Below, one piece after another: positions 1 through 6,852 of a DNA stretch of 22,658 nucleotides. The stretch lies in contig DASTMZ010000071.1 of NCBI GenBank assembly GCA_035713725.1, forward strand, positions 1 to 22,658, written 5' to 3'. Position 1 is the first letter of the stretch, and each line of letters starts with the position of its first letter. Both the position numbers and the translations under genes were made by a program. The notes beneath the pieces were generated by a model. The model saw only the letters and a list, made by a program, of their open reading frames with translations. It was not told where the DNA came from and did not search any database. Source of the DNA: DASQPR01 sp035713725 (lineage in GTDB: Bacteria > Actinomycetota > Actinomycetes > Mycobacteriales > Micromonosporaceae).

Positions 1-1
1 G

Positions 2-184
2 GCCCGCGACGCCCTCAAGGGCCACTCCGACCAGGTCGACAAGGGCATCGACAAGGGCGCTGCGATGGGCGCGAAAAAGGCCGACGAGAAGACTGGCGGC
101 AAGTACGGCGACAAGATCGACAAGGGCGCCGACATGGCCGCCGACAAGTCGAAGGACGCCATGGACGACTTCGGCAAGGAGTAG
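2..184 (+). CDS. Rv0909/MT0933-like antitoxin family protein, 3' part only
   Basis: The reading frame is open from the left edge and stops at TAG 182-184, so the start lies outside the window. The visible 60 residues are almost all small, charged and helical, with the repeating pattern DKGxDKGA and a central KTGGKYGDKID segment. That segment is the hallmark of the small MT0933-like proteins (Rv0909 type), annotated as antitoxins in mycobacteria, where the partner is a neighbouring polyketide-cyclase-like toxin such as Rv0910. No partner gene is present downstream: the next gene is hspR on the other strand. If a toxin exists it is upstream of the window. Many members of this family stand alone and their antitoxin role is not proven. 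Family assignment is fairly secure; function is not. Confidence 0.7.
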   Translation, partial: ARDALKGHSDQVDKGIDKGAAMGAKKADEKTGGKYGDKIDKGADMAADKSKDAMDDFGKE

Positions 185-211
185 TTGCTCGGCCGTCGGC
201 CATCACACGTG

Positions 212-246
212 ACGGGTGCCGCGACGAAGATCGTCGCGGCACCCGT
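212..246. terminator. Perfect 16-bp hairpin between convergent genes
   Basis: ACGGGTGCCGCGACGA (212-227) is followed by a 3-base loop (AGA) and its exact reverse complement (231-246). The hairpin lies between the stop of the antitoxin-like gene and the stop of hspR, which converge, so it can end transcripts from both sides. No T-tract follows on either strand, which is common for GC-rich actinobacterial terminators. Confidence 0.75.
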
Positions 247-291
247 TGCTGTCGTGGTTAGTTGGCCCGGCCGCGGTCGGCGGCTGCCTCG

Positions 292-741
292 TTAGTCGGC
301 GCGGCCGGGTCGGCGCGGACGCCACACCACTAATGCTGTGGTGCGCTCGTAGGCCGGCGTGACGTCGCGACGTGGGTACGCGGTCATCGACTGCACGTGC
401 GCGAGCCGCTGGTGAGCTTCGGCGAGATCCGCCTCGAGATCCATGATGCGCCGCTGCAGATCGACGACGAGCTTCTCGAGGTCGATGATCCGGCGTACGC
501 CCGGCAGGCTCACGCCGTCGTCCTGGCTCAGCCGCTGGATCTCGCGCAGCAGGACGATGTCCCGCTCGCTGTAGCGGCGGCCACCGCCCGGCGTACGTGC
601 CGGCGACACCAGCCCCAGCCGGTCATACTGCCGCAGCGTCTGCGGGTGCATGCCGGCCAACCGCGCGGCCACCGAGATGATCAGCACCTTCGCATCCGAG
701 GCATGCTCGACCGATGCGAGCTCAGCGTCGCGTTCAGACAT
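292..741 (-). CDS. hspR: HspR, MerR-family heat-shock repressor
   Basis: This is a repressor of the dnaK operon, 149 residues long. The N-terminal MerR-type winged helix (about residues 18-85) contains VAARLAGMHPQTLRQYDRLGLV and then the wing GGGRRYSERD. A leucine-rich coiled coil follows (about 88-115: DLEKLVVDLQRRIMDLEADLAEAHQ), presumably for dimerisation, and the basic tail is short. In Streptomyces, HspR binds HAIR repeats (CTTGAGT-N7-ACTCAAG) and uses DnaK as co-repressor; two such sites lie upstream of dnaK here (4798-4870). The ATG at 739-741 overlaps the dnaJ stop codon by 8 bases (ATGTCTGA), so the two genes are likely translationally coupled. It is the last gene of the dnaK operon and is followed by the hairpin at 212-246. 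Confidence 0.95.
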   Translation of the reverse strand: MSERDAELASVEHASDAKVLIISVAARLAGMHPQTLRQYDRLGLVSPARTPGGGRRYSERDIVLLREIQRLSQDDGVSLPGVRRIIDLEKLVVDLQRRIMDLEADLAEAHQRLAHVQSMTAYPRRDVTPAYERTTALVVWRPRRPGRAD

Positions 742-1903
742 GGTTCAACCGACTTTCGAGCTGTTGCCGCGGCGCGGGCGGCGAGGACGCCGCGAATTCC
801 TCCAGAGCCTTGCGCGCCTCGGGCGTGAGATCCTTCGGCACCACGACGTCCACCGTGACCAGCAGGTCGCCGACCGTCTTGTCGCGGCGGAGGATGCCCT
901 TGCCGCGGACGCGCAGCGTTCTTCCGCTTGGAGTGCCCGGTGGCACTCGCAGCGTCACGGAACCGTCGAGCGTGGGCACTCGAAGGTCCACGCCGGTCAC
1001 GGCCTCGGCAAACGTGATCGGTACGGCCAGCGTGAGGTCGTCGCCGTAGCGGCCGAACAGCGCATCGTCCCGTACCTTGATCAGCACGTACAGGTCGCCG
1101 GGCGGGCCGCCGCGTTCGCCCGGTTCACCGCGTCCGGCGATGCGGATGCGCTGCCCGTCGGCGACTCCGGCCGGGATGCGGATCGTCATCGTACGGGTCT
1201 TCGTGACACCGCCGGTGCCGTGGCACTCCGGGCACTTCTGGTCGACGACCGTACCCACGCCCTGGCAGTTGCGGCAGGGCTCCGACAGGCTGAACGCGCC
1301 CTGGTTGTTGGTCACCAGACCGGAACCGTGGCACACCGGGCAGGTGCGCGGGGACGTCCCCGGCTTGGCGCCACTGCCGTGGCACGTGTCGCACACGCCC
1401 GGCGCACGCAGCGTGATCGGCATGGTCACGCCTCGGACCGCGTCGCCGAAGTCCAGCGTCACCTCGGCCTCGACGTCACGGCCGCGGGTCATGCCCGGGC
1501 GACGAGACGACCGGTTGCCGCCGGAGAAGATCGAGCCGAACAGGTCGGAGAAGCCGGCCCCGCCGAAGCGGCGATCGCCGGCCGTGGCCGTACCATCGCC
1601 GAACAGGTCGCTCATGTCGAACCCGCCGGTCGGCGCACCACGCGTCGACCGCCGGAAGGCACCGGAGCCGAACAGCTGGCGCATCTCGTCATATTCGGCA
1701 CGCTTGCGTGGATCGGACAGCACGTCGTTCGCTTCGGACACGGCCTTGAACCGCTCCTCGGCGTCACGGTTGCCGGGGTTGCGGTCCGGGTGCAGCTCGC
1801 GCGCGAGCTTTCGATAGGCCTTCTTGATGTCGTCCGTCGACGCCGACTTGTTGACGCCGAGGACGGAGTAGAAGTCCTTCTCGATCCAGTCTTTCGAACT
1901 CAA
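734..1903 (-). CDS. dnaJ: DnaJ (Hsp40) co-chaperone, DnaJ1 type
   Basis: This co-chaperone stimulates the DnaK ATPase and delivers unfolded substrates. The J domain is at about residues 10-76, with the catalytic HPD at 38-40. A Gly/Phe-rich stretch follows (about 80-130), and then the cysteine-rich region with all four zinc motifs: CDTCHGSG, CPVCHGSG, CRNCQGVG and CPECHGTG. After these come the two C-terminal beta domains. The length (389 residues) is normal. The start WIEKDFYSVLGV is typical of the DnaJ copy inside actinobacterial dnaK operons. The chosen start is TTG (1901-1903), with AAAGG about 10 bases upstream. A 52-bp gap separates it from grpE. The TGA stop lies within the start region of hspR. 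All key residues are present. Confidence 0.95.
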   Translation of the reverse strand: MSSKDWIEKDFYSVLGVNKSASTDDIKKAYRKLARELHPDRNPGNRDAEERFKAVSEANDVLSDPRKRAEYDEMRQLFGSGAFRRSTRGAPTGGFDMSDLFGDGTATAGDRRFGGAGFSDLFGSIFSGGNRSSRRPGMTRGRDVEAEVTLDFGDAVRGVTMPITLRAPGVCDTCHGSGAKPGTSPRTCPVCHGSGLVTNNQGAFSLSEPCRNCQGVGTVVDQKCPECHGTGGVTKTRTMTIRIPAGVADGQRIRIAGRGEPGERGGPPGDLYVLIKVRDDALFGRYGDDLTLAVPITFAEAVTGVDLRVPTLDGSVTLRVPPGTPSGRTLRVRGKGILRRDKTVGDLLVTVDVVVPKDLTPEARKALEEFAASSPPAPRQQLESRLNHV

Positions 1904-1955
1904 CGAGCTGCCTTTCGCTCACGAGCCTTCGGGGGTGCTCCCGACGGTCCGCCGG

Positions 1956-2888
1956 TCACTGCGGATCCGCGACACCGACGAGTGCCGCCCGAAGCAAGCG
2001 GTCGCCCAGCAGGTATCCGCGGCGCATGATCTCCACGCATGTCGTCTCGGACACGTCCGGTGAACTCGTATGCGAGACGGCTTCGTGCAGCGTCGGGTCG
2101 AACGGGTCGCCCGGCTCACCGAACGGCGTGAGGCCAAACTTCGCGAGCGTGGCGACCAGTTGCTCGGCCACCGCGCCGAACGGGCCGACGAGATCGCCGT
2201 GGTCGCGCGCTCGGTCCAGGTCGTCGAGCACCGCCAGGAGCTGGGTGAGCACGACCGCCGTCGCCTGGTCGGCGGCCAGCGTCCGGTCCCGGTCGACGCG
2301 CTTGCGATAGTTCGCGTATTCGGCCGAGACGCGCTGCAGGTCTCGGGTGAGCTCACCGAGATCCCGGCGCAGCGTCTCAAGCTCCGCGTATAGCGGCTGC
2401 CCCTCGGTCTCGGCGGTCTCGTCCACGACTGGGTCCGCGGCGGTCGCCTTGTCGACGGTCCCCGTCGACGCACCTGCATCCGCGCCGGTGTCGTCGGGCG
2501 CGGCCGCACCGTCCACCGTCGACGCGCCCGCATCGGCGCGCGGCGAGTCGCCACCGGACTTGGTCGCCGCCTTCGCGCCCGGTTTACCGCCGGCCTTCGA
2601 CTCGGCGCCGTCGCGTTGCGACAGCGTCACGTCGAGGTCGATCGTGGTATCACTGCCAGTCACGTCATTCGCCTTCGGATCTGCCTTCGTGTCGGCGCCT
2701 GCTGCCCCGTCGCCGGCTGCGGACTTGGCCGATGCGCCGGCCTGCTTGCCGGCCGCCGCGGTGGTGCCGTCCGTCTTTGCCTTGTCGGCTGGGGTCTGCT
2801 CGGCCGCCCCGGGCGAGACCGCCCCGCCGTCGGACGGCGGTGCGGTCTCGTCGGGTTGGTTCGGCTGCGCGGCGCCCTTCGCCGTCAC
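1956..2888 (-). CDS. grpE: GrpE nucleotide-exchange factor with long disordered N-terminus
   Basis: GrpE releases ADP from DnaK. The true GrpE part is the last ~150 residues (about 160-310). It has a long helix (YAELETLRRDLGELTRDLQRVSAEYANYRKRVDRD), then the helical bundle and the beta domain with GDPFDPTLHEAV and the conserved RGYLLGDRLLRAALV near the end. The first ~160 residues are low-complexity Ala/Asp/Gly/Lys/Thr and look disordered, which makes the protein 310 residues against the usual ~180-230. Within this part the segment ADAGAST..VD occurs twice. The GTG start (2886-2888) overlaps the dnaK TGA by four bases (GTGA), which supports this start and translational coupling. A shorter internal start cannot be excluded, but the overlap argues against it. 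Confidence 0.93.
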   Translation of the reverse strand: MTAKGAAQPNQPDETAPPSDGGAVSPGAAEQTPADKAKTDGTTAAAGKQAGASAKSAAGDGAAGADTKADPKANDVTGSDTTIDLDVTLSQRDGAESKAGGKPGAKAATKSGGDSPRADAGASTVDGAAAPDDTGADAGASTGTVDKATAADPVVDETAETEGQPLYAELETLRRDLGELTRDLQRVSAEYANYRKRVDRDRTLAADQATAVVLTQLLAVLDDLDRARDHGDLVGPFGAVAEQLVATLAKFGLTPFGEPGDPFDPTLHEAVSHTSSPDVSETTCVEIMRRGYLLGDRLLRAALVGVADPQ

Positions 2889-4747
2889 TTGTCTCCATCC
2901 TCGTCGACGACTTCGGCGTCAACGACGTCCTCGTCCGCGGCACCGGTGGGGCCGGCGGCGCCCGCGGCACCCGGCTCGGCGCCCGGTTCGCCGCCAGCGG
3001 CGCTGCTCGCGGCCTGGTTGTAGAGCGCCGATCCGGCCTTCTGCGACGCGGTCATCAGTCTCTCGTGCGCGGCCTTGATCTTCTCGCCGTCACTGCCGCC
3101 GAGCGCCGCCCGGAGGTCGCCCAACGCCTCGTTGATCTCGGCCTTCGAGTCCGCCGGGATCTTGTCGCCGTTCTCCGCGAGGAACTTCTCGGTCTGCCAC
3201 TGCAAGGCCTCGGCGAGATTGCGCTGCTCGGCCTCCTCACGGCGCCGGCGGTCCTCGTCGGCGTGGTCCTGCGCGTCGCGCATCATGCGCTCGATGTCCT
3301 CCTTCGGCAGCGCCGAGCCGCCGGTGATGGTCATCGACTGTTCCTTACCCGTACCCAGGTCCTTCGCATTCACATGGACGATGCCATTCGCGTCAATGTC
3401 GAACGTGACCTCGATCTGTGGCACGTTGCGCGGTGCCGGCGGGATGCCGGTCAACTCGAACGTACCCAGGCGCTTGTTGTATTGCGCCATGTCGCGCTCG
3501 CCCTGGAACACCTGGATAAGGACGGACGACTGGTTGTCCTCCGCCGTGGTGTAGACCTCGGAGCGCTTGGTCGGGATCGTCGTGTTGCGCTCGACCAGCT
3601 TGTGCATGATGCCGCCCTTGGTCTCGATGCCAAGCGACAGTGGCGTCACGTCCAGCAGCAGGACGTCCTTGACTTCGCCCTTCAGCACGCCGGCCTGCAA
3701 CGCGGCACCGACTGCGACGACCTCGTCCGGGTTGACGCCCTTGTTCGGCTCCTTGCCGCCGGTCAACTCCTTGACCAGGTCGGAAACGGCCGGCATGCGG
3801 GTCGAGCCGCCGACCAGGATGACGTGGTCGATGTCCGAGAGCTTGATGCTCGCGTCCTTGATCGCCTGCTCGAACGGGCCCTTCGTCCGGTCCAGCAGGT
3901 CCTGCGTCATCCGCTGGAACTCCGCGCGGGACAGCGAGATGTCCAGGTGCAGCGGACCGGCGCTGCCGGCGGTGATGTAGGGCAGGTTGATGTTCGTCGT
4001 GGTGGCGGCGGACAACTCGATCTTCGCCTTCTCAGCCGCTTCCCGCAGACGCTGCATCGCCATCTTGTCCTGGGACAGGTCGATGCCGTTCTGACCGCGG
4101 AACGTCTTGACCAAGTAGTCGATGATCCGCTGGTCCCAGTCGTCGCCACCGAGGTGGTTATCGCCACTGGTGGACTTGACCTCGATGACTCCTTCGCCGA
4201 GCTCGAGCAGGGACACGTCGAACGTGCCACCGCCGAGGTCGAAAACGAGGACGGTCTGCTCCTTGGAGCCCTTGTCGAGGCCGTACGCGAGCGCGGCGGC
4301 GGTCGGCTCGTTCACGATCCGCAGCACGTTGAAGCCCGCGATCTCGCCGGCCTCCTTGGTGGCCTGCCGCTGCGCGTCGTTGAAGTAGGCCGGCACGGTG
4401 ATCACCGCGTCGGTGATCGACTCGCCGAGGTAGGCCTCCGCGTCGCGCTTCAACTTCATCAGCACGCGAGCGGAGATCTCCTGCGCCGTGTACTTCTTGC
4501 CGTCGATGTCGATGGACCAGTTCGTGCCCATTTCGCGCTTGACGGACCGGATCGTCCGGTCCGGATTCGTCACCGCCTGGCGCTTGGCCACCTCACCGAC
4601 CAGCACCTCACCGTTGCGCGCGAACGCGACGATCGAGGGCGTCGTTCGGGAGCCTTCGGCGTTGGCGATCACCGTGGGCTCGCCGCCCTCCAATACGCTC
4701 ACACACGAGTTCGTAGTGCCGAGGTCGATTCCGACCGCACGTGCCAT
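2885..4747 (-). CDS. dnaK: DnaK (Hsp70) chaperone
   Basis: This is an ATP-dependent folding chaperone in the cytoplasm, 620 residues long. The ATPase domain (about 1-360) begins with the phosphate loop GIDLGTTNSCV (residues 6-16). It also contains VFDLGGGTFDVS, the adenosine motif VGGSTRMPAV and INEPTAAALAYG-type sequence (here VNEPTAAALAYG). The interdomain linker VLLLDVTPLSLGIETKGG precedes the substrate-binding domain and the helical lid. The acidic tail DAEVVDEDGDK resembles the EVVD-like ends of bacterial DnaK proteins. The ATG at 4745-4747 has a GGAGG (4756-4760) eight bases upstream. It is the first gene of the dnaK-grpE-dnaJ-hspR operon and is controlled from the promoter and HAIR sites at 4798-4870. 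Nothing in it is unusual. Confidence 0.98.
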   Translation of the reverse strand: MARAVGIDLGTTNSCVSVLEGGEPTVIANAEGSRTTPSIVAFARNGEVLVGEVAKRQAVTNPDRTIRSVKREMGTNWSIDIDGKKYTAQEISARVLMKLKRDAEAYLGESITDAVITVPAYFNDAQRQATKEAGEIAGFNVLRIVNEPTAAALAYGLDKGSKEQTVLVFDLGGGTFDVSLLELGEGVIEVKSTSGDNHLGGDDWDQRIIDYLVKTFRGQNGIDLSQDKMAMQRLREAAEKAKIELSAATTTNINLPYITAGSAGPLHLDISLSRAEFQRMTQDLLDRTKGPFEQAIKDASIKLSDIDHVILVGGSTRMPAVSDLVKELTGGKEPNKGVNPDEVVAVGAALQAGVLKGEVKDVLLLDVTPLSLGIETKGGIMHKLVERNTTIPTKRSEVYTTAEDNQSSVLIQVFQGERDMAQYNKRLGTFELTGIPPAPRNVPQIEVTFDIDANGIVHVNAKDLGTGKEQSMTITGGSALPKEDIERMMRDAQDHADEDRRRREEAEQRNLAEALQWQTEKFLAENGDKIPADSKAEINEALGDLRAALGGSDGEKIKAAHERLMTASQKAGSALYNQAASSAAGGEPGAEPGAAGAAGPTGAADEDVVDAEVVDEDGDK

Positions 4748-4797
4748 GGTGTATTCCTCCAGGTCAAGCCATTACAAGAGACTGTCGGCCCGGCAAA

Positions 4798-4818
4798 GTT
4801 GAGCGGACCGGACTCAAT
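4798..4818. promoter_or_regulatory. HAIR element 1 (HspR operator)
   Basis: GTTGAGC-N7-ACTCAAT matches the published HAIR consensus CTTGAGT-N7-ACTCAAG at 11 of 14 positions. The central TTGAG-N9-CTCAA core is perfect. It covers the -10 region and the start-site region of the dnaK promoter, where a bound repressor would block RNA polymerase. Confidence 0.8.
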
Positions 4819-4844
4819 AGTGCCACGCGTCCGCCGGATGTCAA
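4816..4844 (-). promoter_or_regulatory. dnaK operon promoter
   Basis: Read on the minus strand there is a perfect -35 box TTGACA (4839-4844). Sixteen bases further on is CACTAT (4817-4822), or 17 bases on ACTATT, as the -10 box. Transcription would start near 4810, giving a leader of about 60 bases before the dnaK ATG. The -10 box overlaps one HAIR repeat, and the other repeat lies just upstream of the -35 box, as expected for a vegetative promoter repressed by HspR. Confidence 0.65.
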
Positions 4845-4849
4845 CTGAG

Positions 4850-4870
4850 GTTGAGTCCGTCCGACGCAAG
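4850..4870. promoter_or_regulatory. HAIR element 2 (HspR operator)
   Basis: GTTGAGT-N7-ACGCAAG matches the HAIR consensus CTTGAGT-N7-ACTCAAG at 12 of 14 positions. It lies just upstream of the -35 box. Its centre is 52 bp from that of element 1, about five helical turns, so both would face the same side of the DNA. Confidence 0.75.
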
Positions 4871-4922
4871 ATGCGGCGACGACCATGGCAGCGCCTCGGA
4901 TGAGCAGTCAATGTGCCGCGAT

Positions 4923-4948
4923 ACCCGGATAAATCGGGCACGCTAATT
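4923..4948 (+). promoter_or_regulatory. Possible promoter region of the GTPase operon
   Basis: This is the only AT-rich patch before the GTG at 4951. It contains GATAAA (4928-4933), inside the imperfect palindrome CCCGGATAAATCGGG, and CTAATT (4943-4948). No good -35 box or ribosome-binding site is visible. The patch is divergent from the dnaK promoter and about 55 bp from HAIR element 2. This is a weak call based on composition only. Confidence 0.3.
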
Positions 4949-4950
4949 GG

Positions 4951-6852
4951 GTGAGCGACCCGGCGGAACACGTACTCGACGTGCTGACTGACGTCCGTAC
5001 GGTGCTCGCTGGCGCATGCTTTCCGCTCGCCGTACCGTCGGCCGCCCCGGCGACGGATACGTCGTCACGCCTGATCAAGCAGCTCGACGACTACCTGCTT
5101 CCCCGGCTCGGCCGACTGGACGCACCACTGCTGGCGGTGGTAGGCGGCTCCACCGGCGCCGGCAAGTCGACGCTGGTGAACAGTCTGGTACGGGCGCCCG
5201 TGAGCGCGGCCGGCGTGCTTCGCCCGACGACGCGCGCACCACTGCTGGTCAGCCACCCGAACGACGCGACATGGTTCACCGAGCGACGGGTGCTGCCGGG
5301 CTTGACCCGGTCGCACGGGGTCCGTACCGATGAACCGACGCTCCAGGTGATATCCGCGCCCGCCCTCACACCGGGTCTGGCGTTGCTCGACGCGCCCGAC
5401 ATTGACTCGGTCGTCGACGGGAACCGCGACCTCGCCACGCAACTGTTCGCCGCGGCCGACCTGTGGCTGTTCGTCACGACCGCGGCGCGCTACGCCGACG
5501 CCGTGCCGTGGCGGATGCTGCGTAGCGCTCGGGATCGCGGCACTGTCGTGGTGATGGTGCTCGACCGCGTACCAATCGGTGCCGACGAAGAGGTCCCCGC
5601 GCACCTTCGCGTGATGCTGACCGACCAGCGCCTCGGCGACGTGGACCTGTTCGTCGTTCCAGAGGCGTCGCTGGACGGTTCCGGGATGCTCTCGGAAACG
5701 CTGATCGCGCCGCTGCACGAGCGGCTCGCCGCGCTCGCGAGCGATGCCGTGGCACGGTCGCGCGTCGGCCGTACCACATTGGACGGTGCGATCCGCGCAC
5801 TGCGCGAGGACATCGACGACCTGGCGAGTGCCGCGGACGAACAAGCCGACGCCTGGCAGCGCCTCGACGACGCGGTGACGCGGTGGCACCAAGACGCGGA
5901 AAGCGAGATCCGGACCGCGCTCGCCGACGGCCGGTTGCTCCGCGGCGACGTGCGGGCGCGTTGGCAGGAATTCGTGGGTACCGGCGACTTGACGCGCGCG
6001 TTGCGGGTCCGCGCCGGGAAGCGGCGCGATCGCACGATCACCGCGATGACCGGCCGCCAGTCGACCGGCGACGACCTCCGCGAGGGTCTCACGGCGGCGG
6101 TTGCCGCCCTCGTCGCCGCGCACGCGACCACTGCCGGCGAGCGGACCGCGCACGAATGGGCCGCCATGCCAGCCGGTACCGCGCTTGCCACGCCCATGCT
6201 TGCGCAACCGCGGTCCGGCTTGCCGGACCGATGCGACGAACTGGTACGCCAGTGGCAGCGCACTGTGCGCGATCTCGTGGCGCGCGACAAGGGTACGAAG
6301 CGGCGGCTTGGTCGGGTCAAGGCGTACTCGGTGAACGCTACCGCTGTCCTCGTCATGATCTCGGTGTGCGCGTCGACCGCGTTCGACCCGACCGGCGCCG
6401 AGTTGACCGATGCCGGCGGCACCAGCGCTGCCACTCGCAAGCTGTTGGACGAGGTTTCCGGTGACGAGACGATGCGACGGCTCGCCAGTGCCGCGCGCGA
6501 CGATCTCATGGCTCGAGTGCACGCGCTGCTCGAGGTGGAGGCCGCGAGGTTCGGCGACGTACGAGCGTCGATCGAGCTCGACCCGACGCTCGGCGAGCGA
6601 TTGCGCCGCGGTGCCCGATCGGTGGCCGAGCATGTGAGCGTGGCCCAGGCCGAAGCCCCTGACGTCTCGGTCGAGCCGGGCACCGAACCGGCCGAGCGCT
6701 ACGTGCCGACGAAGACGCCGACACCGTCGCCGCCCGGGTCGACCGAGCCGCAGACGTGGCGACCGATCCGGCGGGATGCGCCGGCGAGCCCCGCGGTGCC
6801 GTCCACCGGCGACCAGTCGTCCGGGTCGCCGAACGCGGGCAGCCGATCGTGA
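4951..6852 (+). CDS. Dynamin/Era-like P-loop GTPase, first of a pair
   Basis: This 633-residue protein has an N-terminal nucleotide-binding domain: Walker A GGSTGAGKST (65-74), switch sequence LRPTTRAP (near 92-99), and a G3-like LLDAPDIDSV (D147). At the G4 place there is VLDRVP (203-208) instead of NKxD, so guanine specificity may be weak or lost. Long helical, charged stretches follow, then one hydrophobic stretch (about 459-478: YSVNATAVLVMISVCASTAF) and a Pro/Ser/Thr-rich tail. The GxxxxGKST and DxPD motifs and the helical middle resemble bacterial dynamin-like and YfjP-type GTPases. Such genes occur in tandem in actinobacteria; the Streptomyces DynA/DynB pair acts in septation. Whether this is an ortholog of either is my guess only. 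The GTG start has no clear ribosome-binding site. The stop overlaps the next gene by four bases. Confidence 0.75.
   Translation: MSDPAEHVLDVLTDVRTVLAGACFPLAVPSAAPATDTSSRLIKQLDDYLLPRLGRLDAPLLAVVGGSTGAGKSTLVNSLVRAPVSAAGVLRPTTRAPLLVSHPNDATWFTERRVLPGLTRSHGVRTDEPTLQVISAPALTPGLALLDAPDIDSVVDGNRDLATQLFAAADLWLFVTTAARYADAVPWRMLRSARDRGTVVVMVLDRVPIGADEEVPAHLRVMLTDQRLGDVDLFVVPEASLDGSGMLSETLIAPLHERLAALASDAVARSRVGRTTLDGAIRALREDIDDLASAADEQADAWQRLDDAVTRWHQDAESEIRTALADGRLLRGDVRARWQEFVGTGDLTRALRVRAGKRRDRTITAMTGRQSTGDDLREGLTAAVAALVAAHATTAGERTAHEWAAMPAGTALATPMLAQPRSGLPDRCDELVRQWQRTVRDLVARDKGTKRRLGRVKAYSVNATAVLVMISVCASTAFDPTGAELTDAGGTSAATRKLLDEVSGDETMRRLASAARDDLMARVHALLEVEAARFGDVRASIELDPTLGERLRRGARSVAEHVSVAQAEAPDVSVEPGTEPAERYVPTKTPTPSPPGSTEPQTWRPIRRDAPASPAVPSTGDQSSGSPNAGSRS

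Noticed and set aside
2732..4903. Very long open frame on the plus strand across dnaK and grpE
   Set aside because: It is the antisense shadow of GC-rich dnaK codons: Arg/Val/Leu/Asp-rich, without any recognisable domain.
6756..6848. Upstream ATG start for the second GTPase
   Set aside because: It would overlap the first GTPase by 97 bases. The GTGA overlap at 6849 is the typical coupled start.
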